Below are positions 44,181-53,601 of a stretch of 64,000 nucleotides of DNA, in pieces. How positions within the stretch are numbered: the stretch's first letter is position 1; each line of letters begins with the position of its first letter. A model generated the notes under the pieces. The model ran no database searches and was not told where the DNA came from. It saw only the letters and a list, made by a program, of their open reading frames with translations. This stretch comes from Lysobacterales bacterium. Its GTDB lineage: Bacteria > Pseudomonadota > Gammaproteobacteria > Xanthomonadales > Xanthomonadaceae. The position numbers were made by a program, and so were the translations under genes. The stretch lies in assembly GCA_016718605.1 (NCBI GenBank), contig JADKCY010000002.1, positions 1-64,000 on the forward strand, given 5' to 3'.

Positions 44181-47100
44181 ATGCGTTCTCATCACCTGAC
44201 TCGTATTGCTGGCTCGCTTTTGATCGCTGCGGCGGTGCTACCTGACGCACTTGCTGCATCTAGTGGTTCGGAGCAAGCGCCGCGCCTTGTGCTGCATTCG
44301 CACAAGGTGACACCCATGACAAACGCATTGCGCAGCCAAGATCAGCTCTTGCAAATCGCCCGCGCGGCGCTGCGCAGCCTGGATCGCGCCAATCCGGAAA
44401 ATGGTTTGCAGCGCGCGGTCAATTGGGTCGATTCATTGCCTGGCGGCGCGGCGCTGGTGCGGTTTCAGACTCGTTGGCAAGGCACCCCGGTGTTTCAGGA
44501 AGATGCCGCCGTCTTGCTGGATGCCAACGGTCAAGTTGTCGCAACGCGCAGCGGTCCGATTGAACACTCGCCCCGCGTCAAAGCCACCGAAAGCACGGGT
44601 TGGCGGATGTCCTCCAACGACGCACTAAGCGTGATCGGCGATCAGCTCGCCGATCGCAATTCACTTACCGGGATTTCTCAGCAGCAAGGCGACGTTATTC
44701 GCATCGGCAGCGGCCCCCACGCAAATCGCGCGAAGCAAGTGTGGTTTCGCGAACACGGTAGCCTGCGCGCTGCCTGGTATGTCGAGGCTTGGCTTGCAGA
44801 TGCCTTGGATGGCTCTCCTGACCTGCATGGCCTGGTGATCGACGCCGGCGACGGGCGTCTGCTCTGGCAGGCGTCCCTGCAGGCGGCGCACCAATTCACC
44901 TGGCGAGTTTTGCGCGACAACGACGCACCTCATCGCCCATTCCCTGGACCACAAGCAAGACGGGACTTCCCGCATCCAACCGCCATTCCGGACGCGTATG
45001 TGCCGACACTCGACTTCACCCAGGACATCAGCCTCGCATGGACGCCTCTGCTAACGCTGTGGCCCGACGTGTCCTTCAGTGATCCGTGGCTTGCCGCCGA
45101 AGGCAAACCGTCGCTGGGTAACAATGCACGTGTATACGCCGATCTGATTGCACCCGATGGCTGGAGTGCGGGCGACGTTGAACTGCTCAGCAACGCACCC
45201 GATGCTTTTACTCCCCAATTCGATCCCAACTTAGGCCCCCTGATGCCGCCATCGCAATTGGATGCGGCGCTGGCGCAGGCGTCCTACACGGTCAACCAAC
45301 TGCACGACTGGTTCTATGTCGCCGGATTTGATGAGCAAGCCGGCAATGGCCAACAGAACAACTTTGGTCGCGGCGGGCTTGATGGCGATGCGCCACTGAT
45401 CGAGATCCACGACTTCAGTGGTCGTAACAATGCCAACATGGCCACACCTTCCGACGGCGGCACGCCGCGACTTCAAGTCATGCCTTGGAACAGTCGCCAG
45501 ATTGCTTCGCTGAGCCATATCAGCAGCAACGAAGAATGGCCGGTCGTCGCAGCCGAATTTGGCCGGACCGCCTTCACTCTGCAGGACAGCGTGTCACTGC
45601 CATCGTCTGAAGAGGATGGCTGTGCTCCATTTCCCCTTTCGCAGGCGTCCATCGTGCTCCTTCGTCCGGTCACTTCTTGCAGCACCATCGATCAGGCCCG
45701 TCATGCCGCGCAGGCGGGCGCCAGTGCCGTTTTGTTCGACACCACCGCGGAAACCGGCTATCCGTCGTTGACTGACGATGGGGCTGGTGACCCCGACATT
45801 GCCGTCCTAGGCCTGCGCAAGGCGGACGGTGAAGCACTGCGGCAACGGATCGCAGGACAATCCGCCGAAGTCGCGATGTCCTTGCAAACACTCCCGGAAC
45901 CCGTTGCAGCGATGGATGCCACGCTGATCGCCCACGAGTATGGACACTTCATCAGCAACCGTCTGATCGCCGACGGCACCGGCCTTACCAACCTGCAGGG
46001 TCGCAGCCTGGGCGAAGGCTGGGCGGACTTCCACGCTCTGCTGTGGCTGACCCAGGCAGCGGATGCGCAAGTCGCCAGCAACGCCGATTTTTCCGGCAGC
46101 TATGCCGTCATGACGTATGCGGCCGGTGGCATGCAACCGGCCTACAGCCGCGACGCCGCGTACTTCGGCATTCGCCGCTTCCCTTACTCCACAGATCCCG
46201 TGCGCAACCCGCTGCGCTTCCGCCACATCATTCGCGGCGAAGCACTACCTGAATTCGCGCCACGCAGCCCGCAGGCGCTTTCCAGCGACAATGCACAGGT
46301 GCATAACGCGGGTGAAGTCTGGGCTAGCATGCTGTGGGACTGCTATGCCGCTCTGCTTCGCGATACCCAGGTTCCGATGCCGCGGCGCGACTTCAACGCC
46401 ACCCAGCGTCAGATGACCGAGTACCTGCTCGGTGCCTACAGCTTGACGCCACCGCAGCCCACCTACATGGAGGCCAGAGATGCCTTGCTGGCCGTGATCG
46501 CGGCAAGCGACGCACGCGACTTGCAACTCTGCGGTACGGCCTTCGCGCAACGGGGCGCAGGGCTGCGAGCGCAAGCAGCGCGGCGCGACACGCTCTCCAA
46601 TATCGGGGCAATCGAGAGTGATGCCGATGGTGGCGATCTCGAGATCGCCGACATCAGCCTGACGCCCCAGATTGACTGCGATGTCGATGGCTTTGTCGAT
46701 GACTCCGAGAGCGCAGTCCTTGGCTTCAAGGTGGTCAACTCTGGCACGCACCCACTGCAAGCCAGCCGTGTGGAAGTCACGGCCCTGAGCGGACAACTGA
46801 ACTGGATCGACCCACCCACAGCCAACCTGCCCGCCTTAGCGGCGCGCGAACACACCCAAGTTCAGATGGCATTCCAACTGCAGGCGGACAGCGACCCGAT
46901 CGAACTGAGCATCGAGATCATACCCGACGACGACGCGCTGCCCTTCGACACTGGCTTGGTCAGCAAGCACAGTTGGGCAACCCAGCTTGATGTCCGTTCC
47001 AGCGGCAGCACGCTCGAGCGATTTGACCAGCCACCGATGACGTGGACAACGGTGGTCGAACCCGTTGAAGGCAGCGTTTTGGATCCGATTCAGGCGCGCT

Positions 47101-47660
47101 GGCGACACCAGGCTGACACGGCATTGCTCGGCCATGCCCACGGGCCAAGTGGCACCGCTGCGGGTGCCAGCTGGCTGATCTCGCCGCAAATCGACGTCAG
47201 CACACAGGGAGACTTCTCGATACAGTTCGACGCGCGCTTCCATTTCGAGGCAGATGCGCAACATGCCTATGATGGCGGCGTCATCGAGATCAGTTTGGAC
47301 AACGGCCAGACGTGGCTGGATGCCAGCAACATGGCAACGATGACCCCCGCTTATGGCGGTGTGATCAGCGATTGCTGTGACAACCCGGGCAGCGGTCGCG
47401 AAGCGTTTACACGACGATCGGGGGAAGATTCACAAGTTTATGTGCCACATGTTCTGCAGTTCGGACGCGCGCTCGAAGGGCAACGCGTCAGCCTTCGATT
47501 TGGGCTGCTAAGCGATGCAGCAGTGGCCGCCGATGGTTGGGACATCGACAACGTTATTCTCATCAACGCGTCAAACGCCCCATTTCCCGAAGTCATCCCG
47601 AATCGACCAGCCTGCAACCCGGGCTACCTATTCAGTGATCGCTTCGAATCCGTCTACTGA
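44181..47660 (+). CDS. Secreted M36 (fungalysin-type) metallopeptidase
   Basis: The protein of about 1159 residues has a signal peptide (RIAGSLLIAAAVLPDALA-A), a fungalysin propeptide-like region to about residue 250, and the M36 catalytic domain. ASYTVNQLHDWFYVAGFDEQ starts the catalytic domain. The zinc site HEYGH is near residue 585, with the third-ligand Glu in LGEGWADFHALLW. A PA domain (HAAQAGASAVLFDT) is inserted before it, as in gut or soil M36 enzymes. A CARDB-like region and a lectin-type beta domain follow to the tail LFSDRFESVY. It should act outside the cell on proteins. Confidence 0.92.
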   Translation: MRSHHLTRIAGSLLIAAAVLPDALAASSGSEQAPRLVLHSHKVTPMTNALRSQDQLLQIARAALRSLDRANPENGLQRAVNWVDSLPGGAALVRFQTRWQGTPVFQEDAAVLLDANGQVVATRSGPIEHSPRVKATESTGWRMSSNDALSVIGDQLADRNSLTGISQQQGDVIRIGSGPHANRAKQVWFREHGSLRAAWYVEAWLADALDGSPDLHGLVIDAGDGRLLWQASLQAAHQFTWRVLRDNDAPHRPFPGPQARRDFPHPTAIPDAYVPTLDFTQDISLAWTPLLTLWPDVSFSDPWLAAEGKPSLGNNARVYADLIAPDGWSAGDVELLSNAPDAFTPQFDPNLGPLMPPSQLDAALAQASYTVNQLHDWFYVAGFDEQAGNGQQNNFGRGGLDGDAPLIEIHDFSGRNNANMATPSDGGTPRLQVMPWNSRQIASLSHISSNEEWPVVAAEFGRTAFTLQDSVSLPSSEEDGCAPFPLSQASIVLLRPVTSCSTIDQARHAAQAGASAVLFDTTAETGYPSLTDDGAGDPDIAVLGLRKADGEALRQRIAGQSAEVAMSLQTLPEPVAAMDATLIAHEYGHFISNRLIADGTGLTNLQGRSLGEGWADFHALLWLTQAADAQVASNADFSGSYAVMTYAAGGMQPAYSRDAAYFGIRRFPYSTDPVRNPLRFRHIIRGEALPEFAPRSPQALSSDNAQVHNAGEVWASMLWDCYAALLRDTQVPMPRRDFNATQRQMTEYLLGAYSLTPPQPTYMEARDALLAVIAASDARDLQLCGTAFAQRGAGLRAQAARRDTLSNIGAIESDADGGDLEIADISLTPQIDCDVDGFVDDSESAVLGFKVVNSGTHPLQASRVEVTALSGQLNWIDPPTANLPALAAREHTQVQMAFQLQADSDPIELSIEIIPDDDALPFDTGLVSKHSWATQLDVRSSGSTLERFDQPPMTWTTVVEPVEGSVLDPIQARWRHQADTALLGHAHGPSGTAAGASWLISPQIDVSTQGDFSIQFDARFHFEADAQHAYDGGVIEISLDNGQTWLDASNMATMTPAYGGVISDCCDNPGSGREAFTRRSGEDSQVYVPHVLQFGRALEGQRVSLRFGLLSDAAVAADGWDIDNVILINASNAPFPEVIPNRPACNPGYLFSDRFESVY

Positions 47661-47678
47661 GCAGGGACCCTTCTTCTC

Positions 47679-48089
47679 ATGCGACATCGTCTCGACATCT
47701 GGCTACTCGCGCTCGCCTGCGTCAGCTTGCTGCTGATCACCGTACTGCACCTCTTCGCGTTCGCCAATCTTGATAGTGCGCTGGACCAATTGCCGGTACG
47801 CAACCAATTACTGGACGTCCTGCGCGGTTCCTGGGTGCTGTATGCGGCGCATCTACTGATTGCTGCGCTGTTGTGCGCGCTGAGTGCGATTTGGCCCGCC
47901 CGCTTTGGCCGTGGACTACGCGCTGCGCTGGCTCTATGGATGAGCATCGACGCTGGCCTGATGTTCTATTTCGTCGGCGTGTTTCTCGGCTCCGTCCTGA
48001 CCAGCGCGGTCGCCGCCGTCCTACTGCTTGCGGCTGCCCTGCCGATCCGGCAGGACAGTGCAAGGCCAACTCACTCGAAGCCGTCGTAG
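47679..48089 (+). CDS. Small four-helix membrane protein
   Basis: The 136-residue protein has four hydrophobic segments (about residues 8-30, 50-72, 80-95, 97-122), with short polar ends and a basic tail. There is no recognisable family motif. It follows the M36 gene by 18 bp and overlaps the convergent PQQ-dehydrogenase gene by 19 bp, so it may be co-transcribed with the peptidase. Function unknown. Confidence 0.6.
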   Translation: MRHRLDIWLLALACVSLLLITVLHLFAFANLDSALDQLPVRNQLLDVLRGSWVLYAAHLLIAALLCALSAIWPARFGRGLRAALALWMSIDAGLMFYFVGVFLGSVLTSAVAAVLLLAAALPIRQDSARPTHSKPS

Positions 48090-49447
48090 AACAGGCCTCG
48101 AGCGCCGTTGAGGCGATAGATGGTGCTGCCATGAAGCATATAGAGCTCACCCACCTCATCCTCGCCAAACGAGGTCAAGCCAAACCCAAGCGCCGCACCG
48201 AAGTCAATCGCGGTCGACCAAGGGGTGCCGGGCGTGCTGGTCCATACCTCGCCGGTGCAATAGTCACCAAAGAAGTACTTGCCACGCGTTGCTAGCACCT
48301 CCCCGCGATAACGAAACCCTCCGGTGACTGAACAGCCACCGCCACCGTGAGTGTAGGTAAGGACAGGCTCGATGAAGGTCGCGGTCACCAAAGGATCGTT
48401 GCAATATGGTGTCCCGCTATTGAAGGTAGATGCACCCTCTCGGCAACGCCAACCATAGTTTCGGCCACCGGTGTTTGCCGGCTCGAAATCAATTTCTTCG
48501 ATCTGATTCTGGCCCACATCACCGATGATCATGTTGCCCGCGACGTCAAAACTGAAACGCCAAGGATTGCGCAAGCCGTAAGCCCAAACCTCGTCACAGG
48601 CGGAGCTGATCGATCCAGTGGCCGCGCCAGGCTGACTCGGAGGAATGGCGTACTCTGCAGAATGAGCCATGCGAGGACGACCACACAGCAGGCCAGATCC
48701 AGCTGCCGTCGTGCCATCCGCATCCAGACGCAACATCTTTCCCAGCAAGGCACGCGATTGCGGATCACCACCGTTGTTTGAGTACGTTGCATCTGCAGGG
48801 CAGCTAGACCCAGTGTTGACCAAGGTCGCAGGATCCAGCGTCTGTGCGCGCGAGCATGGATCACCGCCGCTACCACCGTCGCCAAGCCCCAAATACAGAT
48901 AGCCGTCAGGACCGAAAACGATGTTGCCACCATTGTGATTGGTAAAGTCCTGGTCCGCGCGCAGGATCACCGTGCAACTCTGTAAATCACCGGCAGACAT
49001 GACATCCGCCGCCGGATTCGACATTGCGAAACGCACCATCATCGTGTCGCCTGCACTATCGCTGATACTCAGAAACAGACGCCCATTGCTTTCGAACTGC
49101 GGGTGAAAAGCAAGACCCAGCAGCCCTTGCTCGCCGCCGCTGACAAATCCAACGGACGTGGCACTCACATCCCCAGGATAAGTGCAGGAAAACCCCGTCC
49201 CAACTGTCAAGAGTGGCGTCCCCTGCAGCACGCCGTTGCGGACCACACGAACCGCACCGCTCTGTTGGATGATGAATTGCCGACCGCTACCATCACCTGC
49301 ATGCGTCAGCCCAATCGGTGAACTCAATCCGCTGCTGATCCAGCTCTCGAACTGCGCGGGTTGCGCCAGCGCAACACTGCACGCGAGACCACTGATCAGC
49401 GCACACCAAACCACGCTGGCACAACGCCGAATTCCCGAACACACCAT
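48071..49447 (-). CDS. Secreted PQQ-dependent (glucose/sorbosone-type) sugar dehydrogenase
   Basis: The 458-residue protein has a signal peptide (CALISGLACSVALA-Q) and a six-bladed beta-propeller dehydrogenase domain: SSPIGLTHAGDGSGRQFIIQ, GEQGLLGLAFHP, NGGNIVFGPDGYLYLGLGDG, DEVWAYGLRNPWRFSFD, DVGQNQIEEIDF, and GGNYGW-like GRNYGWRCREG. These match soluble aldose sugar dehydrogenases. Cys pairs suggest disulfides. The final residues are LFYDGFE, the tag motif shared with other secreted proteins here. The sugar oxidised is unknown. Confidence 0.9.
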   Translation of the reverse strand: MVCSGIRRCASVVWCALISGLACSVALAQPAQFESWISSGLSSPIGLTHAGDGSGRQFIIQQSGAVRVVRNGVLQGTPLLTVGTGFSCTYPGDVSATSVGFVSGGEQGLLGLAFHPQFESNGRLFLSISDSAGDTMMVRFAMSNPAADVMSAGDLQSCTVILRADQDFTNHNGGNIVFGPDGYLYLGLGDGGSGGDPCSRAQTLDPATLVNTGSSCPADATYSNNGGDPQSRALLGKMLRLDADGTTAAGSGLLCGRPRMAHSAEYAIPPSQPGAATGSISSACDEVWAYGLRNPWRFSFDVAGNMIIGDVGQNQIEEIDFEPANTGGRNYGWRCREGASTFNSGTPYCNDPLVTATFIEPVLTYTHGGGGCSVTGGFRYRGEVLATRGKYFFGDYCTGEVWTSTPGTPWSTAIDFGAALGFGLTSFGEDEVGELYMLHGSTIYRLNGARGLFYDGFE

Positions 49448-49462
49448 AGTGACATCCCCCCG

Positions 49463-49510
49463 AAAAAAAACCGACCCAGCATCGTGGCACCCCTGCCATC
49501 TGCCGGGTCG
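49463..49510 (-). terminator. Terminator after the DUF1800/DUF1501 operon
   Basis: On the minus strand CGACCC (49510-49505) pairs with GGGTCG (49477-49472), with an inner GC pair after a mismatch, and eight T residues follow at 49470-49463. It lies about 20 bases after the DUF1501 stop and just before the start of the next minus-strand gene. Confidence 0.75.
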
Positions 49511-49529
49511 ATGATAGTGCGCCTAGCGA

Positions 49530-51020
49530 TCAAACAGCCTGCATGAACCCCAGGTTTGGCCCAGGGACTGACAGCAGACTTCCCGTCATGTACTGAAGAT
49601 TCGGGAAGATCGTGTCGCGATCCAAATCACTCAAGCCATACCACTTCGCCAGTGTTGCCGCGTATTGATCCACCGAAAGCGTGGGGATGATCTGACCCCA
49701 ACCCGCATTGTCCGGATTGGTCTCGCCTGCGGACAGATTCGGCATCCGGCCATAGATTCTGCGACCGTTGACGCCACCGCCGAACACCAAATGATGACCG
49801 CCCCACCCATGATCCGTGCCATCGCCATTGTTCGTCAGCGTGCGACCAAACTCGGAAGCGGTAAAGGTAGTGACCTGATTGACAAGATTCAGCGCCGGAT
49901 TGCCAAGCACATCGTAAAAAGCCTTGATGGACTGCGACAACTCCGCCATCAACAAAGGATGATCGGCGTTCTGGTTGTCATGCGTGTCGAAACCGCCGAT
50001 TCCGGCAAAAAACAACTGCCGACTCATCTGCAGGTTGTCGCGCGCGCGCATGACGCGGGCGATCATCAGCAACTGCGCAGCCAGTCGTGGTAGTTCCGGT
50101 AGATCCGCCGGGTTCCAAGCGAGTCCAAATACATCCCAGAACGGACGGAACACAGGATCATTCTCTGGCACCAGCGCCAGCGCTGCTTCCACCTGCTCCG
50201 TGGTCTGCAGCGTGCTCTGCATCTTGTCGACATAGGCACGCTGAAACGGATGCGCATGGCTGCGATTCAACAAGGCATTGAAGCTCTCACAGCGACCAGT
50301 GTTCCATTCGCCATCACCACAGCCTGCCCCGTTCACATTGATCACGTCGATGTGCTCAACACCGTACGAAGACATGAAGTACGGCGCCACCAACTCCCCC
50401 GCCTGAAAAACGTTGTCGCCGTCGAGCGAGACGTTCATCGACAAGACTTGATTGGTGTTGCTGGCCGCAAAGATATCGGCGAGGCGCCCACCCCAGCCGA
50501 TGCGATCGGTGGATTGGGAATGTGGTGTCTGCCAGAACACCGATTGATCGGAATGCGAAAACAACTGTGGCGGTAAGGGCGTACCGGGTTGCTCGTACAT
50601 CGCTTTGTTGATGGGCCTGACCAGCGGCCCAACATTGGCGATGATGGCAGCGCGGCCAGACTCGAACATCGACTGCAATCCGGTCATTTGCGGATGCAAG
50701 CCAAACTGACCACCACCCAACGGGGCAGCCAACGGATTGATCGCCAACAACTGCGCTTGCGGCACCGCCAATGAACTGCGGGTGGCGCTGTAGGTCGCAT
50801 AATTTGTGGCATCGCGCGGGATGATCATGTTGAAGCAATCATTGCCGCCGTAAAGATAGACGCAGACCAGAGCACGGTAATCGAGACCCGCCCCCAGCAA
50901 CTGTCGTGGTGCCGCGGCTTGCGCGAGCTCCAATTTGCCCATCATGGACAGGAAGGCGGCGCTGCCTGCGGTCGCCTGCAACGATTTAATCAGAAACTCA
51001 CGTCGGGACTTCAGGCTCAT
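49530..51020 (-). CDS. DUF1501 protein, twin-arginine exported
   Basis: The 496-residue protein begins with a twin-arginine type leader (SRREFLIKSLQATAGSAAFL). It has the DUF1501 pattern: RALVCVYLYGGNDCFNMIIP, LAPLGGGQFGLHPQM, FSHSDQSVFWQTPHS, GIGGFDTHDNQNADH, and TTFTASEFGRTLTNNGDGTD with HGWGGHHLVFGGGV. The fold is related to the alkaline phosphatase/sulfatase superfamily; function is unproven. It lies one base after the stop of the DUF1800 gene. The DUF1800-DUF1501 pairing is a recurring gene pair in bacteria. Confidence 0.9.
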   Translation of the reverse strand: MSLKSRREFLIKSLQATAGSAAFLSMMGKLELAQAAAPRQLLGAGLDYRALVCVYLYGGNDCFNMIIPRDATNYATYSATRSSLAVPQAQLLAINPLAAPLGGGQFGLHPQMTGLQSMFESGRAAIIANVGPLVRPINKAMYEQPGTPLPPQLFSHSDQSVFWQTPHSQSTDRIGWGGRLADIFAASNTNQVLSMNVSLDGDNVFQAGELVAPYFMSSYGVEHIDVINVNGAGCGDGEWNTGRCESFNALLNRSHAHPFQRAYVDKMQSTLQTTEQVEAALALVPENDPVFRPFWDVFGLAWNPADLPELPRLAAQLLMIARVMRARDNLQMSRQLFFAGIGGFDTHDNQNADHPLLMAELSQSIKAFYDVLGNPALNLVNQVTTFTASEFGRTLTNNGDGTDHGWGGHHLVFGGGVNGRRIYGRMPNLSAGETNPDNAGWGQIIPTLSVDQYAATLAKWYGLSDLDRDTIFPNLQYMTGSLLSVPGPNLGFMQAV

Positions 51021-51021
51021 G

Positions 51022-52821
51022 TCATTTCTCCACGACGTATTCGGGGGAAGTCAGGATCAACCACAGTGCGTCCTGAACGCGCTGACGGCGAGTATCGGCA
51101 TCCGGGGTCCATTGATTGAAATCGATGGCGTTGACATGACTGATGAGGACATCGCGCATACCACTGCTCATCTGGCCCGCCATGAACAACAGGTTGAAAC
51201 GATCGATCAGCGCGGCAGCGTCGTGCGCGATACCCATGTCGCGCTCCAACCGAATCAGTACTGGTTGCCATTCTCCCAACCACGGATTGCCAACGTATGC
51301 GTAATAAATCTTGCCCGCGATCTCGTTGCTGAGTCGTGTCAGGAAGGTATCTGTGGTGATCTGGAACTCGGGCGAGTAAAGCCCGGAACTCGCGACTTCG
51401 CCTGGCAACTGGTAGTTCGGCAAAAAGAAATTGAACACGGTGGGGGAGCTCTGAATACCCTGCGCTGCGTACCAGTTGGTCCACTCACGAACCCGTCCAT
51501 CAATTGACGTGGCTTGCATGGCACGCCATAGCTGCGTGACGCGCAGCAGTGGCTCACGCAACTTGCCGAAATGGGCAGGTGCCTGGGCCGGAATGCGGGC
51601 CTCCGGATCCATCAGAATGGCCCGCACCACGGCCCCCAGGTCGCCACGCACACCCTGCCCGTTGTTGTTGAAAACAGTCGCGACACGCTCGATGTAGCCA
51701 GGTGAGGGATTGCTGGTCGTCAATCGCTGGATCAACAGACGCCCAACAAATGGGCCGACGTTCGGGTGATGGAAGACGTTGTCGAGCGCAGCCTCCATGT
51801 CCGCTCGTGCCGTACCTCCTGCAGCAAGCACGCCTGCGGGAAGAGCCACACCTGGGTAACTCAACAACTGCTTGGTCGCCGAGCTGGCGTGGTAAATGTC
51901 ACCAAAGGCCGTGCCCTCGCCCCAAGGCTTGAGCGGCGTGCGGTAACCGGGTGCTAGCCGCCAATCTTGGTTAGGAATCGTGTTCGGCGGACAGTACTCC
52001 CAGTCCCACCAATTCAGCCCAGCGCCATCAGGGGCCGTCGGTGGCAGACAGGTGCTGTAGTTCCAACCGGTAAATACATGGGCAAAGCCGCGGATCGTGT
52101 CTTGCGTGTAGGTCGGCACCGTCTGGATGCCTGGCACACCTAGATCACCATCCAGCAAACTGCCGTCGGTATTGAGGCGAACCAGACCAACAGAGAACAA
52201 TTGCATGATTTCGCGGGCGTAGTTTTCGTCCGGTCGGATATTCAGCGACTCATCCGGCTTGCGATTGCGGAACATCGACAGGTAGTGCCCCATCGCCGGG
52301 TGCAGAGTGACGTTCTCAAGAAGATCGCGGTAGTTGCCGAAGGCGCCCTGCGACAGGTGATCAAAATAGTGGGCAATCGTGGTCGGGTTTCCTTCCAACG
52401 CACCGTTTTGATCCGAGATCACCAGAATCTCTGACAGTGCGAACGCAACCCGCTGCCGCAATTGATCGTTGCCCCAAGTGACATTCTGGAACCAGATATC
52501 GACGCGCTTGTCCTGGTAAACCTCATTCGGGTTCTGCGCCAGCAGCCCATCCAGGAACGGCAACTGCAAGGAGGCGGGGCGCGCCAGCTGCTCGGCCAAC
52601 CAAGCGTTGTAGCCCAACTGCAACAAACGATCGATCTCCGGCAAGGTCGGACCGAAGGTCGCCTGCGTTAGAAAACGAGCCGCTTCCGCTTGCGTATGTG
52701 GCCCTTCCGGGTTGCCCTCGAAGCGATCCGCAAAAATTTCATCGGCTGCGCGTGCCGATGGCAATATGCACAACAAGGCGATACAACCGCCAATCATCCG
52801 GCCAAGCTGGCTGGTTCTCAT
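51022..52821 (-). CDS. DUF1800 protein, exported, with tag motif after the signal peptide
   Basis: The protein of about 599 residues from ATG 52821 has a signal peptide (GGCIALLCILPSARA-A). Immediately after it comes the segment DEIFADRFE (residues 28-35), the tag-like motif. The DUF1800 domain follows: RFLTQATFGPTLPEIDRL, RVAFALSEILVISD, NVTLHPAMGHYLSM, ENYAREIMQLFSVGLV, FAHVFTGWNYS, and TPDADTRRQRVQDALWLI with the final TSPEYVVEK. Function unknown. It is the first gene of a two-gene operon with the DUF1501 gene, divergent from the Reeler-like gene. Confidence 0.9.
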   Translation of the reverse strand: MRTSQLGRMIGGCIALLCILPSARAADEIFADRFEGNPEGPHTQAEAARFLTQATFGPTLPEIDRLLQLGYNAWLAEQLARPASLQLPFLDGLLAQNPNEVYQDKRVDIWFQNVTWGNDQLRQRVAFALSEILVISDQNGALEGNPTTIAHYFDHLSQGAFGNYRDLLENVTLHPAMGHYLSMFRNRKPDESLNIRPDENYAREIMQLFSVGLVRLNTDGSLLDGDLGVPGIQTVPTYTQDTIRGFAHVFTGWNYSTCLPPTAPDGAGLNWWDWEYCPPNTIPNQDWRLAPGYRTPLKPWGEGTAFGDIYHASSATKQLLSYPGVALPAGVLAAGGTARADMEAALDNVFHHPNVGPFVGRLLIQRLTTSNPSPGYIERVATVFNNNGQGVRGDLGAVVRAILMDPEARIPAQAPAHFGKLREPLLRVTQLWRAMQATSIDGRVREWTNWYAAQGIQSSPTVFNFFLPNYQLPGEVASSGLYSPEFQITTDTFLTRLSNEIAGKIYYAYVGNPWLGEWQPVLIRLERDMGIAHDAAALIDRFNLLFMAGQMSSGMRDVLISHVNAIDFNQWTPDADTRRQRVQDALWLILTSPEYVVEK

Positions 52822-52968
52822 CACGACCCCCGAGGAACTGGCTACTTTGCAAACTATTGCAAACGCGATCAAAGTAAAGCGCGGAATGCGTCACACCTCG
52901 CGGATGCGTATCCCTCAAACTTTACGCAAAACTGCCCCATAACAAGCCAAGGTTCAGGTTCAGGCGCT

Positions 52969-53532
52969 ATGAAGCAAATCCTTCCGATGGTCGGCCTGCT
53001 GTTCTCGATTGTCCTTCAACAAACGGCAAATGCACATTCGTTCGGATCGCCACGCTGCGAGATCACCAGCCTTCCGGTCACAGAGATGAGTGCGAGCGTT
53101 GCCAATCCTGCGCCAACTGGCTGGCAAATCAACAGCACGGGCGCTCACGCCTGGCCCGGCCGCGCCATGACCCTTCGCGTCACAAACACCGACCCCGCGA
53201 AACAGGCACGCGGTGTGCTGGTCTGGGCGCGCCGCAATGGCAGTTCGCCCTCAGGCAGCTTCCAACCTGACGCCGCCGGACTTTTTCAGTGGATTCCCAC
53301 GGCACTGGGAAATTGTGGCGAGGCCTCAATCTCGCACACCGGCCGCCAGCCGAAGAATCAAGCACAACTGACATTTGAATGGACGCCAGATGCGGTTGGA
53401 ACCAGCATCGTTCGGGCCTTCATCATCGAGGACTGTGGTGCTCCGGAAGCCGATTGCCGCGCCTGGCAAGCGTTAACTCCGGTCCATGTCATTCCCGGCG
53501 CCGTTTTCGTGGATGGTCTCGAAAGTCCGTGA
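52969..53532 (+). CDS. Exported Reeler-like domain protein
   Basis: The 187-residue protein has a signal peptide (QILPMVGLLFSIVLQQTANA-H). The rest resembles a Reeler domain: a start rich in Cys and Pro, PGRAMTLRVTNTDP, ARGVLVWARRNGSSPSGSF, CGEASISHTGRQPKNQAQL, then TFEWTPDA and IVRAFIIEDC. Reeler domains are mostly known from animal extracellular proteins, with bacterial relatives of unknown role. The C-terminus AVFVDGLESP carries the tag-like motif with Leu for Phe. It is divergent from the DUF1800 gene (147-bp gap). Confidence 0.75.
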   Translation: MKQILPMVGLLFSIVLQQTANAHSFGSPRCEITSLPVTEMSASVANPAPTGWQINSTGAHAWPGRAMTLRVTNTDPAKQARGVLVWARRNGSSPSGSFQPDAAGLFQWIPTALGNCGEASISHTGRQPKNQAQLTFEWTPDAVGTSIVRAFIIEDCGAPEADCRAWQALTPVHVIPGAVFVDGLESP

Positions 53533-53601
53533 CGACCTGATCCTGCACTCAAGTTGCACCCAAGGTGGCCGCTAACTCCTACGCCTGACTGGAGCCCGCA
53601 C

